Shown here in pieces: positions 1-5,884 of a DNA stretch of 6,010 bases. Below the pieces are notes generated by a model. That model made no database searches. It was given only the letters and a program-made list of their open reading frames with translations, and was not told the origin of the DNA. Position 1 is the first letter of the stretch. Each line of letters begins with the position of its first letter. Both the position numbers and the translations under genes were made by a program. Origin of the DNA: Mycobacterium sp. (GTDB lineage Bacteria; Actinomycetota; Actinomycetes; Mycobacteriales; Mycobacteriaceae); assembly GCA_029256565.1 (NCBI GenBank), contig JAQSXQ010000131.1, positions 1 to 6,010 on the forward strand, given 5' to 3'.

Positions 1-350
1 TTGCTTCGGATCACTCGCTCGTGCGCCTCCATCGGCGTGTCCTGGTAGCGACCGATCGCTCCGACCCCGACGTTGCTCACCCAGACGTCGATGCCGCCCA
101 GTTCCGCGACGGCGCGCTCGGCGAGTGCACGCACCGCCGCGACGTCGGTGACGTCCGTCTGCACCGCCGTGGCATCGCCGCCGGCTGCCCGACAACGCTC
201 TGCCACCTCGTCGAGGGCGTCGAGGTTTCGCGCTGCGACGACCACCTTGGCGCCGCGACGAGCGAAGAGTTCGGCAGTGGCCTGGCCGATCCCGCTGGAT
301 GCGCCGGTGATGACCACTCTGGCCGACTGGCCTGGCATCGGTTTCCCCAT
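1..350 (-). CDS. SDR family NAD(P)-dependent oxidoreductase, N-terminal part (gene runs off the left edge)
   Basis: The visible 116 residues are the N-terminal half of a classical short-chain dehydrogenase/reductase with a Rossmann fold. The dinucleotide-binding motif TGASSGIG lies at residues 15-22. Arg41 at the end of the second strand (VVVAARN) favours NADP(H) over NAD(H), by the usual SDR rule. DVTD at 66-69 is the adenine-ring contact. The usual NNAG motif reads SNVG (92-95), a mild deviation. The catalytic Ser-Tyr-Lys would lie beyond the edge, so activity cannot be judged. The start may be at 350 or at the in-frame ATG at 338, which has a GGGGAAA stretch upstream; the SDR core starts after both. 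It begins 11 bp after the stop of the PfpI-family gene and is surely cotranscribed with it. The substrate is unknown. Confidence 0.93.
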   Translation of the reverse strand, partial: MGKPMPGQSARVVITGASSGIGQATAELFARRGAKVVVAARNLDALDEVAERCRAAGGDATAVQTDVTDVAAVRALAERAVAELGGIDVWVSNVGVGAIGRYQDTPMEAHERVIRS

Positions 351-361
351 GGGACGGCGGG

Positions 362-919
362 TCAGGTGTGGGCAGGCGTGTTGGCGAACTGATCGGTGAT
401 CGCCTGGCAGAACGCGGGCAGGTCCTTCGGTGACCGGCTGGTGATCAGGTTGCCGTCGATGCAGACCTCCTGGTCCACCACCGTGGCACCCGCATTGCGG
501 AGGTCCGTGCGGATGCTGGGGTACGACGTCAGGGTCCGGTCGCGCACCACGTCGGCCTCGACGAGCGTCCACGGCCCATGACAGATGGCGGCGACGGGCT
601 TGCCGGACTGAACGAAGTTGCGCACGAAGGCAACCGCCGACTCGTCGAGGCGCAACTTGTCCGGGTTGACGGTGCCGCCCGGCAGGATCAAGCCGTCGAA
701 CTCCTCGACGCTGGCGTCACCGACGACCCGATCCACCGGAAAGCTGCCCGCCGGTTCGAGGTCGTGGTTGCGCGCCTCGATCTCACCGGACTCCAGCGAC
801 AGCAATTCGGTCTGTCCGCCCGCGTCGCGCACGGCGTCGCGAGGCTGCTCCAGCTCGACCTTCTCGACGCCGTCAGCGGCGAGGATGGCGATCTTGCGTC
901 CCTGCAATTCATTTGGCAT
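362..919 (-). CDS. DJ-1/PfpI family protein (type 1 glutamine amidotransferase-like)
   Basis: This is a 185-residue protein, the normal size for the PfpI/YhbO branch of the DJ-1 superfamily. The nucleophile elbow AICHGPW puts the catalytic Cys at 113 with His114 next to it. Glu19, in the loop after the first strand (DGVEKVEL), matches the conserved acidic partner. LILPGG at 77-82 is the strand-loop that shapes the oxyanion site. The core catalytic residues therefore look intact. Family members have been described as intracellular peptidases, glyoxalases or protein deglycases, and as general-stress proteins; which activity applies here cannot be decided from sequence. It is cytosolic, with no signal peptide. 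The frame is open back to 970, but the start at 919 is chosen because AAAAGGAG lies 6 nt upstream. It sits between two SDR genes in the same orientation, consistent with a role in carbonyl or oxidative stress. Confidence 0.95.
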   Translation of the reverse strand: MPNELQGRKIAILAADGVEKVELEQPRDAVRDAGGQTELLSLESGEIEARNHDLEPAGSFPVDRVVGDASVEEFDGLILPGGTVNPDKLRLDESAVAFVRNFVQSGKPVAAICHGPWTLVEADVVRDRTLTSYPSIRTDLRNAGATVVDQEVCIDGNLITSRSPKDLPAFCQAITDQFANTPAHT

Positions 920-925
920 GAAAGT

Positions 926-933
926 CTCCTTTT
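926..933 (-). promoter_or_regulatory. Ribosome binding site of the PfpI-family gene
   Basis: On the minus strand AAAAGGAG precedes the ATG at 919 by 6 nt. It is the strongest Shine-Dalgarno site in this operon and fixes the start at 919 rather than at the upstream in-frame codons, which would add 17 residues absent from the family core. Confidence 0.85.
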
Positions 934-982
934 CTGGGTTCATCGGTGGCCTACCCGTTGGCGGCCACACGCATTCATCGGG

Positions 983-1771
983 TTACTTGCGGCCCATCGG
1001 CGTTGCCATCAGCCGGTTGGCCCTAACCTTGATCACGTCGGGTGTGAACTTGTTCATCACGCCCATGGCCTTCGACATCGGCGAGGAGGCAACGACCTTC
1101 TGCCGGTTGTGCTTCAACGCGTCGTAGCCCTGCCGCGCGACCTTCGCCGCATCGTCGCGAACCTGCGCCTGCGGGGTGTCCTCGAGGCCACCGCGCTGGA
1201 AGAACTTCGTGTCGGTGGGGCCGGGCATGAGCGACGTCACCGTCACGTCGCTGTCGCGCATCTCGTCGCGCACCGCTTCGGCGAAGGACTGGACGAACGA
1301 CTTCGACGCGTTGTAGACCGCCTGGTTCGAGCCGGGCATCGTCGCCGCGATGGACGACGTGAACAACACCTTGCCCGTTCCCCGTTCAGCCATGTCCCGC
1401 AGCACCAACTTCGCCAGGTGCACCGTCGACCGCACGTTGAGGTCGACGATCGAGAGATCGTCGGCGAGGTCACCGTCGACGAAGCGGCCTCCCCGCCCCA
1501 CCCCCGCGTTGAGCGCCACGGCGTCGACGACCTTCCCGCCGTCGGTGGCGGCTTGGTAGAGCGAGGCCACACCGTCACCGGTCCGCAGATCGACCTCGAC
1601 TGCCTCGACTTCGACGCCGCGACCCGAGAGTTCGTGCGCAGCAACGTGTATTTCAGCTTCGTCGGCTGCGATGACGAGGTCGTAGCCGTCGTCGGCGAAC
1701 AGCTTGGCCAACTCGAGGCCGATGCCGCTCGATGCTCCAGTGATGAGTGCGCGCTTCGTTGATTCAGCCAT
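983..1771 (-). CDS. SDR family NAD(P)-dependent oxidoreductase
   Basis: This is a complete 262-residue classical short-chain dehydrogenase. TGASSGIG at 11-18 binds the dinucleotide. Asp37 at the end of the second strand (VIAAD) suggests NAD(H), in contrast to the Arg in the partial SDR at the left edge. DLRT at 61-64 contacts adenine, and NAGVG lies at 88-92. The catalytic set is complete: Asn112, Ser140 (in TSSIA), Tyr153 and Lys157 (YNASK). PGPTDT near residue 188 is the usual PG motif after the sixth strand. The basic C-terminal tail (KVRANRLMATPMGRK) might touch membrane or nucleic acid, which is only a guess. There is no signal peptide. It is the first gene of the apparent SDR-PfpI-SDR operon, with 63 bp to the next gene. 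The Shine-Dalgarno site upstream of 1771 is poor, but the start is supported because the first beta strand follows at once. The substrate is unknown. Confidence 0.95.
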   Translation of the reverse strand: MAESTKRALITGASSGIGLELAKLFADDGYDLVIAADEAEIHVAAHELSGRGVEVEAVEVDLRTGDGVASLYQAATDGGKVVDAVALNAGVGRGGRFVDGDLADDLSIVDLNVRSTVHLAKLVLRDMAERGTGKVLFTSSIAATMPGSNQAVYNASKSFVQSFAEAVRDEMRDSDVTVTSLMPGPTDTKFFQRGGLEDTPQAQVRDDAAKVARQGYDALKHNRQKVVASSPMSKAMGVMNKFTPDVIKVRANRLMATPMGRK

Positions 1772-1891
1772 GTCAGCGCGGCTACCCGGCGCCTCAACGC
1801 CGAAACGTCGGCCAGCGATGGTTGCGCGACGAGTGCCGGGGTATGGGTGCGCTCGGTCGTTCGAGGGTCGAGGTCAGGTCGGAGGGTTGGA
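1772..1891. other. Divergent intergenic region between the SDR operon and the glycosyltransferase gene
   Basis: These 120 bp must hold the promoters for two outward-facing transcription units. I see no convincing -35/-10 pair on either strand; the region is GC-rich, and a TATGGG at 1842-1847 is a poor candidate. No strong inverted repeat was found. Confidence 0.5.
1881..1886 (+). promoter_or_regulatory. Ribosome binding site of the glycosyltransferase gene
   Basis: GGAGGG lies 5 nt before the ATG at 1892. This decides the start in favour of 1892 over the upstream in-frame ATG at 1847, which lacks such a site and would add 15 Arg/Ser/Gly-rich residues outside the GT2 fold. Confidence 0.85.
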
Positions 1892-2797
1892 ATGGCGAAT
1901 ACACCAGACGAGCGCGTGAGCGTGGTCGTGATCACCCACGATCGCTGCGCAGAACTGCACCGAACGCTCGACCTGCTGGCCGCCCTACCCGAGCAGCCGG
2001 CTGTCGTCGTCGTCGACAATGCGTCGACTGACGGAACGGCGGCCATGGTGCGGTCGCGCCACCCCGACGTCACGCTGCTGACGCCGGGTGAGAATCTGGG
2101 TGCAGTGGGCCGCAATCTCGGCGTCCAGCAAACGAATACGCCGTACGTGGCGTTTTGCGACGACGACACCTGGTACGACCCCGGCGCGTTGAGCCGCGCC
2201 GCCGACATCCTCGACGCGCACCCCACGCTTGCCGTCGTCACCGGCGCCATCATGGTCGAACCGGCAGGCCGGCTCGACGACATCTGCGTCGAGATGGCCG
2301 CCTCACCGTTGGACCGGGTGCCCGGCATCCCAGGACATCCGCTGCTCAGCTTCCTGGCCGGCGTCTCCATCGTCCGGCGTGAGGCGTTCGTCGCCGCGGG
2401 CGGCTTCTCCACCCGGCTGTGGCTCGGCGGCGAGGAGGAGCTACTGGCCTCCGACATCGTGCGGGCCGGCTGGCACATGACCTACGTGCCCGAGGTCGTC
2501 GCCCACCACCACGCGTCCCGTCTGCGCGACCCACACCTCCGGCGTAGGCACGGCATACGAAACACCCTGTGGTTCACGTGGCTACGGCGACCGTTGCCCA
2601 GCGCCGCGCTGCGGACCGTCCGGCTCCTGCAGCGGTTGCCGCGTGACCGCGTCACCGCCCGTGGCGTGGGCGACGCGCTTCGTGGACTGCCGTGGGTGGT
2701 GCGGGAGCGCAAGCCGGTGCCCGCTCACATGGAACGCGGCTACCGACTGCTCGAGGACATGCAATTGAACGGCGGCGCCCGCAAGTACGTGTCGTGA
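1892..2797 (+). CDS. Glycosyltransferase family 2 (GT-A fold) protein
   Basis: This 301-residue protein transfers a sugar from a nucleotide-activated donor with inversion, going by family knowledge. The GT-A hallmarks appear in order: the first strand VSVVVITHDR at 9-18, VVVVDNASTDGT at 38-49 (nucleotide contact), ENLGAVGRNLGV at 67-78, and the metal-binding DDD at 90-92 in FCDDDTWY. The acceptor-side region GGFSTRLWLGGEEELLASD runs from about 169 to 187, where one of Glu180-182 is the probable catalytic base. The histidine-rich VAHHHASRLRDPH and the basic tail after about residue 215 (RRRHGIRNTLWFTWLRRP) suggest peripheral attachment to the membrane. There is no clear transmembrane helix or signal peptide. 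It may act on an envelope glycolipid or polysaccharide, but donor and acceptor are unknown. It stands alone, divergent from the SDR operon and convergent with the pseudokinase gene. Confidence 0.95.
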   Translation: MANTPDERVSVVVITHDRCAELHRTLDLLAALPEQPAVVVVDNASTDGTAAMVRSRHPDVTLLTPGENLGAVGRNLGVQQTNTPYVAFCDDDTWYDPGALSRAADILDAHPTLAVVTGAIMVEPAGRLDDICVEMAASPLDRVPGIPGHPLLSFLAGVSIVRREAFVAAGGFSTRLWLGGEEELLASDIVRAGWHMTYVPEVVAHHHASRLRDPHLRRRHGIRNTLWFTWLRRPLPSAALRTVRLLQRLPRDRVTARGVGDALRGLPWVVRERKPVPAHMERGYRLLEDMQLNGGARKYVS

Positions 2798-2808
2798 GCC
2801 GGCGCTCA
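2795..2808. terminator. Possible short bidirectional hairpin between convergent genes
   Basis: TGAGC (2795-2799) and GCTCA (2804-2808) form a perfect 5-bp stem around a CGGC loop, and the stop codons of the two convergent genes lie in its two arms. There is no T tract on either side and the stem is short, so termination is only a possibility. No better terminator is visible between these genes. Confidence 0.25.
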
Positions 2809-4335
2809 GGCAGGTGCCGTGGTGAACGCCTTGATCTCGGAGATCTCGGCGACGTTGTCGCCGTTGGTGCTGCCGAGCTTGGTGATCCACACCAGCACGG
2901 TGGAGACCTGGGCGTCCGCGGATACCGGAATGCGGTTCGATCCGGGTTGCAGCGTGGTGGCGTCGACGAGCTTCTTGGTGTCGGCCACACTGCCGGGTTG
3001 ACCGTCGGCGCTGCGGATCTCGACCACGGTGCCGCTGCCCTTCACGTCGATGGTGAGTGCAGCGAGGGTGGCGGGCCGGGGCATCTCGAGGAGCAGCCCC
3101 ACCCCTTGCTTGAACGCGGGGAAGGGATCGGCGTCGTAGTACCTGTCGGTCGCCCAGGCGGTCGCGGGATCGCCGTCCACGGCCTGGCCCGCCGCCCCCG
3201 GGTTGTCCGGCGACCCGTCGGGTGAGTAGACGGCGGCCGAGGCCGGCGTGATGGGCGCTCCGGCCGCCGCGGCCTCGCGTGCGACCGAGGGCGCCTCGGC
3301 AGGTGTCGTGGGAACGAGGCCGAGCCGGTCTGCGTTGATGGCGATGTCGTCGGGACCGCCGAGCATGCGGTTGATGCTCATTCCGAGGGACGCCACCGCG
3401 ATCACGAACATGACCGCTGCCCCGACGAGCACCGCCGTCATCAGCTTCCGGCGCGCCTGCGCTTCCCGCTCTGCGGTGTCGACGTTGCGGAAGCCCGCGT
3501 AGCCGCCGGGTCGGGGCTCCATGGTCGGTGGGCCGACGGGGGCGTCGCCCGGGTACTGCGGTTCGGCTGCGGCTCGACCCTGCCGAAGCATCCCCAGAAC
3601 GTCTCCAGCGGAGCCGATTCCACTGCCGGGCCGCAGGAGTCCGGCAGCCGCACTCGAGATGAGGAACGGGATGCCGTGGTCGATCTCCGCCGGTTCGGTC
3701 GGCCAGCCCGCTGGGGTGAGATCGGCGGCCGTCCACCCGTCGGGCATCGGGTCCTGCGGAGGCCAGCGATCGACCAGCAATGCGTACAGGACACCGCCGA
3801 TGCCGCGCAGATCCTCGTCCCGCGTGGCGTCGGGCATGGTGGCGGGGAAGGCCAGGACGGCATGGCCGTCGGTGCTGATGCGGATTCGGTCAGGGTGGTC
3901 GATGCCCAGCACCAGGCCGGCCCGGTGCCCACTGTCGGCCGCGACGATCAGCGATTCCATCGCCGCCGCAGCCGCCAACGGCGAGGGCGAGGTGCCGACC
4001 ACCTCGCGGAGCGACCCGCCGTGCACCCACTCACAGGCGACGACGCCGAAGGCGCCGGTGTGCACGACGTCCAGCACGCGCGCGATGCCCACCACGTGCA
4101 TGCCACGCAGTCGCGACGTCCGCGAGAGGACTTCGTTGACCTGCTCGACGGCCATGACTCCGGCGGTGTCGACGAGCGTCAGCGCCACGTGGTGGCCGCT
4201 TGGGACGTCGATCGCCTCCCAGAACTGGAGGTGCGGCGCCGATCCGCGCATGGTGACGAGTCGGTAGCGCCTGGCGACGACCGTCCCTGGCACGAGCGAG
4301 GCGCCATCGCTGTGGGGTGGATCGATGTTGGTCAT
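2806..4335 (-). CDS. MviN C-terminal-like membrane pseudokinase without a MurJ domain
   Basis: This 509-residue protein has three parts. Residues 17-250 are a Ser/Thr-kinase-like domain lacking catalytic motifs: no Gly-rich loop (MRGSAPHLQFW, 29-39), Leu52/Leu54 where VAIK has its Lys (VALTLV), HRAG (137-140) instead of HRD, and no DFG (LAFPATMPD, 161-169). Residues 251-297 are a Pro/Gly-rich linker ending in RRK. One transmembrane helix spans about 299-321, putting the pseudokinase in the cytosol. Residues from about 365 to the end form an extracytoplasmic domain of the galactose-binding/discoidin type (SPDGSPDNPGAAGQAVDG, WATDRYY, FKQGVGLLLEM). This order matches, from memory, the C-terminal half of M. 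tuberculosis MviN (Rv3910), where the pseudokinase is phosphorylated by PknB and binds FhaA. The MurJ flippase half is absent here. GAGGT 5 nt before the ATG supports the start. A scaffold or sensor role is inferred. Confidence 0.92.
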   Translation of the reverse strand: MTNIDPPHSDGASLVPGTVVARRYRLVTMRGSAPHLQFWEAIDVPSGHHVALTLVDTAGVMAVEQVNEVLSRTSRLRGMHVVGIARVLDVVHTGAFGVVACEWVHGGSLREVVGTSPSPLAAAAAMESLIVAADSGHRAGLVLGIDHPDRIRISTDGHAVLAFPATMPDATRDEDLRGIGGVLYALLVDRWPPQDPMPDGWTAADLTPAGWPTEPAEIDHGIPFLISSAAAGLLRPGSGIGSAGDVLGMLRQGRAAAEPQYPGDAPVGPPTMEPRPGGYAGFRNVDTAEREAQARRKLMTAVLVGAAVMFVIAVASLGMSINRMLGGPDDIAINADRLGLVPTTPAEAPSVAREAAAAGAPITPASAAVYSPDGSPDNPGAAGQAVDGDPATAWATDRYYDADPFPAFKQGVGLLLEMPRPATLAALTIDVKGSGTVVEIRSADGQPGSVADTKKLVDATTLQPGSNRIPVSADAQVSTVLVWITKLGSTNGDNVAEISEIKAFTTAPA

Positions 4336-4400
4336 CGTGCACCTCGGATGCGTGAGCCGGTGCGCAACGCCGCGTGCCGGGAGCCAATCGGACGTTCGGC

Positions 4401-4406
4401 AAGATA
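4401..4406 (-). promoter_or_regulatory. Possible -10 element upstream of the pseudokinase gene
   Basis: TATCTT on the minus strand fits the mycobacterial TANNNT -10 pattern and would give a leader of about 60 nt. No good -35 is found at 16-18 bp; TTGAGC lies only 14 bp upstream. It would allow transcription independent of the acyltransferase/SRPBCC pair across the 102-bp gap. Confidence 0.3.
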
Positions 4407-4437
4407 GCCGCTACGCACGCGCTCAAACGGTCAGGCC

Positions 4438-4872
4438 TCAGGACTCGACGAGCGCCTTGAGCCGTTTCGCCGTCCCGTTCATGATGCGACCGACCTGGCG
4501 TGCCGCAACCCAATCGGCCACGAGACCCAGCACACCGCCCGGCGCTTCGTAGGCCAGCCGGAAGGTGATCTTGGTGCGACCGTCACCGTGGTCCCGCAGC
4601 CGGAATCGGCCCCGCATCGTGACGCCGGTGATGCCTATCCAGGCGAGGTCGCGAGCCTCGTCGAACTCGACGATCTCGATCACCCCGCCGATCGGCACGG
4701 AGCCGACCTTCCAGTGCACGGTGTAGCGCGAACCCACGCCGACGGGTCCCTCGGTGACCGTCTCCCAGCGTTCGAGGCTGGCCATGAACTCGGGGTAGCA
4801 GTTCGGGTCGCTGACGTGCTTCCAGACCGCGTGTTGGTCGACGTCGGCGATGACGCTGCGCTGCAGCCTCAT
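4438..4872 (-). CDS. SRPBCC (START/polyketide cyclase-like) family protein
   Basis: This 144-residue protein has the helix-grip pattern of the SRPBCC superfamily, which encloses a hydrophobic ligand. The first strand is at 2-10, followed by the short helices VWKHVSDPNCYPEFM (16-30), which are typical of the coenzyme Q-binding/cyclase-dehydrase branch. A run of antiparallel strands covers about 34-115 (including GPVGVGSRYTVHWKVG and ITFRLAYEA), and a long C-terminal helix closes the cavity at about 119-142. The length is standard. There is no signal peptide, so it should be cytosolic. The frame stays open far upstream, but that stretch is a shadow of the acyltransferase gene. The ATG at 4872 is chosen because the fold starts there and ATGA overlaps the upstream stop, implying translational coupling; the Shine-Dalgarno site is weak. 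Binding or transfer of a lipid for its acyltransferase partner is inferred, and the ligand is unknown. Confidence 0.92.
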   Translation of the reverse strand: MRLQRSVIADVDQHAVWKHVSDPNCYPEFMASLERWETVTEGPVGVGSRYTVHWKVGSVPIGGVIEIVEFDEARDLAWIGITGVTMRGRFRLRDHGDGRTKITFRLAYEAPGGVLGLVADWVAARQVGRIMNGTAKRLKALVES

Positions 4873-5714
4873 CCGAGCACCGGGAATCGTCGATCCGCGG
4901 CAAGCCGGTCGACGCCGGCCTGCAGGCTCGCGAGCACCTCGTCGTTGATGGCGTCGTCGTCCTTCTCGGCGATGTCGTCGACGCTGATCGGTTCCTGCAC
5001 CTCGATGGCGATCTTCGTGGGTAGCGGCAGCCTCGGCACCATGTCGCTGATCGCCAGACCCCACGGCGGCGCCAGCAGTATGGGAACGCTCTTGAGACGG
5101 GCCAGCTTGTCGACCATCAGCAGCTTCGCCAGCCACTGCCCCCTGTCGAGGAACAGCGCCGCTTCCTGCCCGCCCACGCTGGCGATCGGGACGATCGGCA
5201 CGCCCGCCTCCCGAGCCAGCCGCACGTAGCCCTTGCGTCCGCCGAAGTCGACTTCGTGGCGCTTCCACGACGGACGGAACACCTCGTAGTCCCCACCCGG
5301 GTACACCAGTAGCGCGGCGCCCGACTTCAGCGCCATGGTCGCGTTGTCGTGGTTGGCGGCGACGGTGCCGAACTTCCGCAGCGAACCGAGCCCCGGCATC
5401 GACACGACCAGGTTGTGCGCCAGTTGATAGAACGGCCGCTCGACGCCGAAGTAGGAACAGAACGCGAGCGTGAACACGAACGTGTCGGGCGGCAGGTTCC
5501 CGCCGCTGTGGTTGCCGACCATGAGTATCGGGCCCTGCGTCGGGATGCGGTCGAGTCCGCGGACGTCGGCCCGGAAGTAGAGCGAGGCCAGTAGCCACAG
5601 GCCGGGTAGTTGCTCACGGATGTAGTCGGCGTCCCGCTGATCGAGATTGGCCTCGGGCACTCGGGACGACACCTGATGCTTGACCCATCCGAGAGCATCG
5701 CCGAGCGCCGTCAT
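4869..5714 (-). CDS. Lysophospholipid acyltransferase family protein (PlsC-like)
   Basis: This 281-residue protein belongs to the LPLAT superfamily, which moves an acyl group from acyl-CoA or acyl-ACP to a glycerolipid or similar alcohol at the inner membrane. The catalytic His motif is NHSGGNLPPD (68-77), where His69 is the expected base; the spacing to Asp77 is longer than the HX4D of bacterial PlsC and matches the branch related to diacylglycerol or plant-type acyltransferases. The second block is VYPGGDYEVFRPS (137-149), the counterpart of the FPEG substrate-binding motif. VPIVPIASVGG, typically block IV, follows the GYVRLAREAG helix. Hydrophobic segment 36-47 may attach it to the membrane; there is no clear spanning helix. 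Its stop overlaps the SRPBCC start by 4 bp. No Shine-Dalgarno site precedes the ATG, which fits a leaderless message. The exact substrate is unknown. Confidence 0.94.
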   Translation of the reverse strand: MTALGDALGWVKHQVSSRVPEANLDQRDADYIREQLPGLWLLASLYFRADVRGLDRIPTQGPILMVGNHSGGNLPPDTFVFTLAFCSYFGVERPFYQLAHNLVVSMPGLGSLRKFGTVAANHDNATMALKSGAALLVYPGGDYEVFRPSWKRHEVDFGGRKGYVRLAREAGVPIVPIASVGGQEAALFLDRGQWLAKLLMVDKLARLKSVPILLAPPWGLAISDMVPRLPLPTKIAIEVQEPISVDDIAEKDDDAINDEVLASLQAGVDRLAADRRFPVLG

Positions 5715-5719
5715 GGGCA

Positions 5720-5748
5720 GTGATATTCACCACGGCCGCGTTTGGCAA
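5720..5748 (-). promoter_or_regulatory. Probable promoter of the acyltransferase/SRPBCC operon, likely leaderless
   Basis: On the minus strand TTGCCA (5748-5743) and TATCAC (5725-5720) are separated by 17 bp. The -10 ends only 5 nt before the ATG at 5714, so the A of the start codon is the natural +1. The last base of the -10 deviates from TANNNT. The -35 lies in a short inverted repeat GTTTG-C-CAAAC (5740-5750), and the -10 in GTGA-TAT-TCAC (5720-5730); either could bind a repressor. Confidence 0.5.
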
Positions 5749-5779
5749 ACCTGAGGTGAGCGGGGCCTACACCTCGGGT
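5749..5779. repeat. 10-bp inverted repeat with an 11-nt spacer
   Basis: The arms 5749-5758 (ACCTGAGGTG) and 5770-5779 (CACCTCGGGT) pair at all ten positions on the plus-strand transcript, with one G-U pair. Each arm also contains a near-palindromic 9-mer ACCTSRGGT, and the two 9-mers start 22 bp apart, about two helical turns. This suits a dimeric regulator binding on one DNA face, just upstream of the acyltransferase -35. Its location between divergent promoters makes an operator more likely than a terminator. Confidence 0.45.
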
Positions 5780-5806
5780 CCGACATTCTGGCTGCGGTCA
5801 ATGCCA

Positions 5807-5835
5807 TTCATCCACAGTCCGGAGTTCATCCACAG
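5807..5835 (+). repeat. Direct repeat of an 11-mer resembling a DnaA box
   Basis: TTCATCCACAG occurs at 5807-5817 and again at 5825-5835, 18 bp apart and separated by a TCCGGA-containing spacer. The inner TCATCCACA differs by one base from the general DnaA box TTATCCACA. The repeat is exact; its function is unknown. Confidence 0.6.
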
Positions 5836-5884
5836 ATTCGGCGTTGCTGGCGTTCGCGGGATGTTGGGAGTCGCGGTGGCTCAG

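Noticed and set aside
578..1762. Long plus-strand open frame (394 codons) opposite the PfpI and SDR genes
   Set aside because: It is antisense to two genes with intact catalytic motifs, is rich in Arg/His/Val/Asp as expected for a GC-rich shadow frame, has no recognisable domain, and spans the intergenic gap of the real genes.
1847..1891. Upstream start of the glycosyltransferase at 1847
   Set aside because: It has no ribosome binding site and adds 15 low-complexity residues; GGAGGG directly precedes the ATG at 1892.
1243..2478. Minus-strand open frame (411 codons) across the SDR start and the glycosyltransferase gene
   Set aside because: It crosses the divergent intergenic region and runs antisense to the GT2 core. 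The composition is Ser/Arg/Thr-rich with no domain.
2582..3736. Minus-strand open frame (384 codons) overlapping the pseudokinase gene
   Set aside because: It is an Arg-rich shadow frame of the pseudokinase gene that also runs through the glycosyltransferase gene, with no family motifs.
3500..4290. Reading the kinase-like domain as an active Ser/Thr kinase
   Set aside because: The Gly-rich loop, the VAIK lysine, the HRD aspartate and the DFG motif are all missing, so catalysis is not expected.
3521..4407. Plus-strand open frames opposite the pseudokinase gene
   Set aside because: They are antisense shadows of a gene with clear domain structure and have no motifs or ribosome binding sites of their own.
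4873..5598. Upstream extension of the SRPBCC frame to 5598
   Set aside because: The extra 242 codons are a shadow of the acyltransferase gene and Arg/Gly-rich. The SRPBCC fold begins at 4872, where ATGA couples it to the upstream stop.
5807..5835. Reading the two DnaA-box-like repeats as a replication origin
   Set aside because: There are only two imperfect copies, no AT-rich unwinding region, and no dnaA, dnaN or rep gene nearby.
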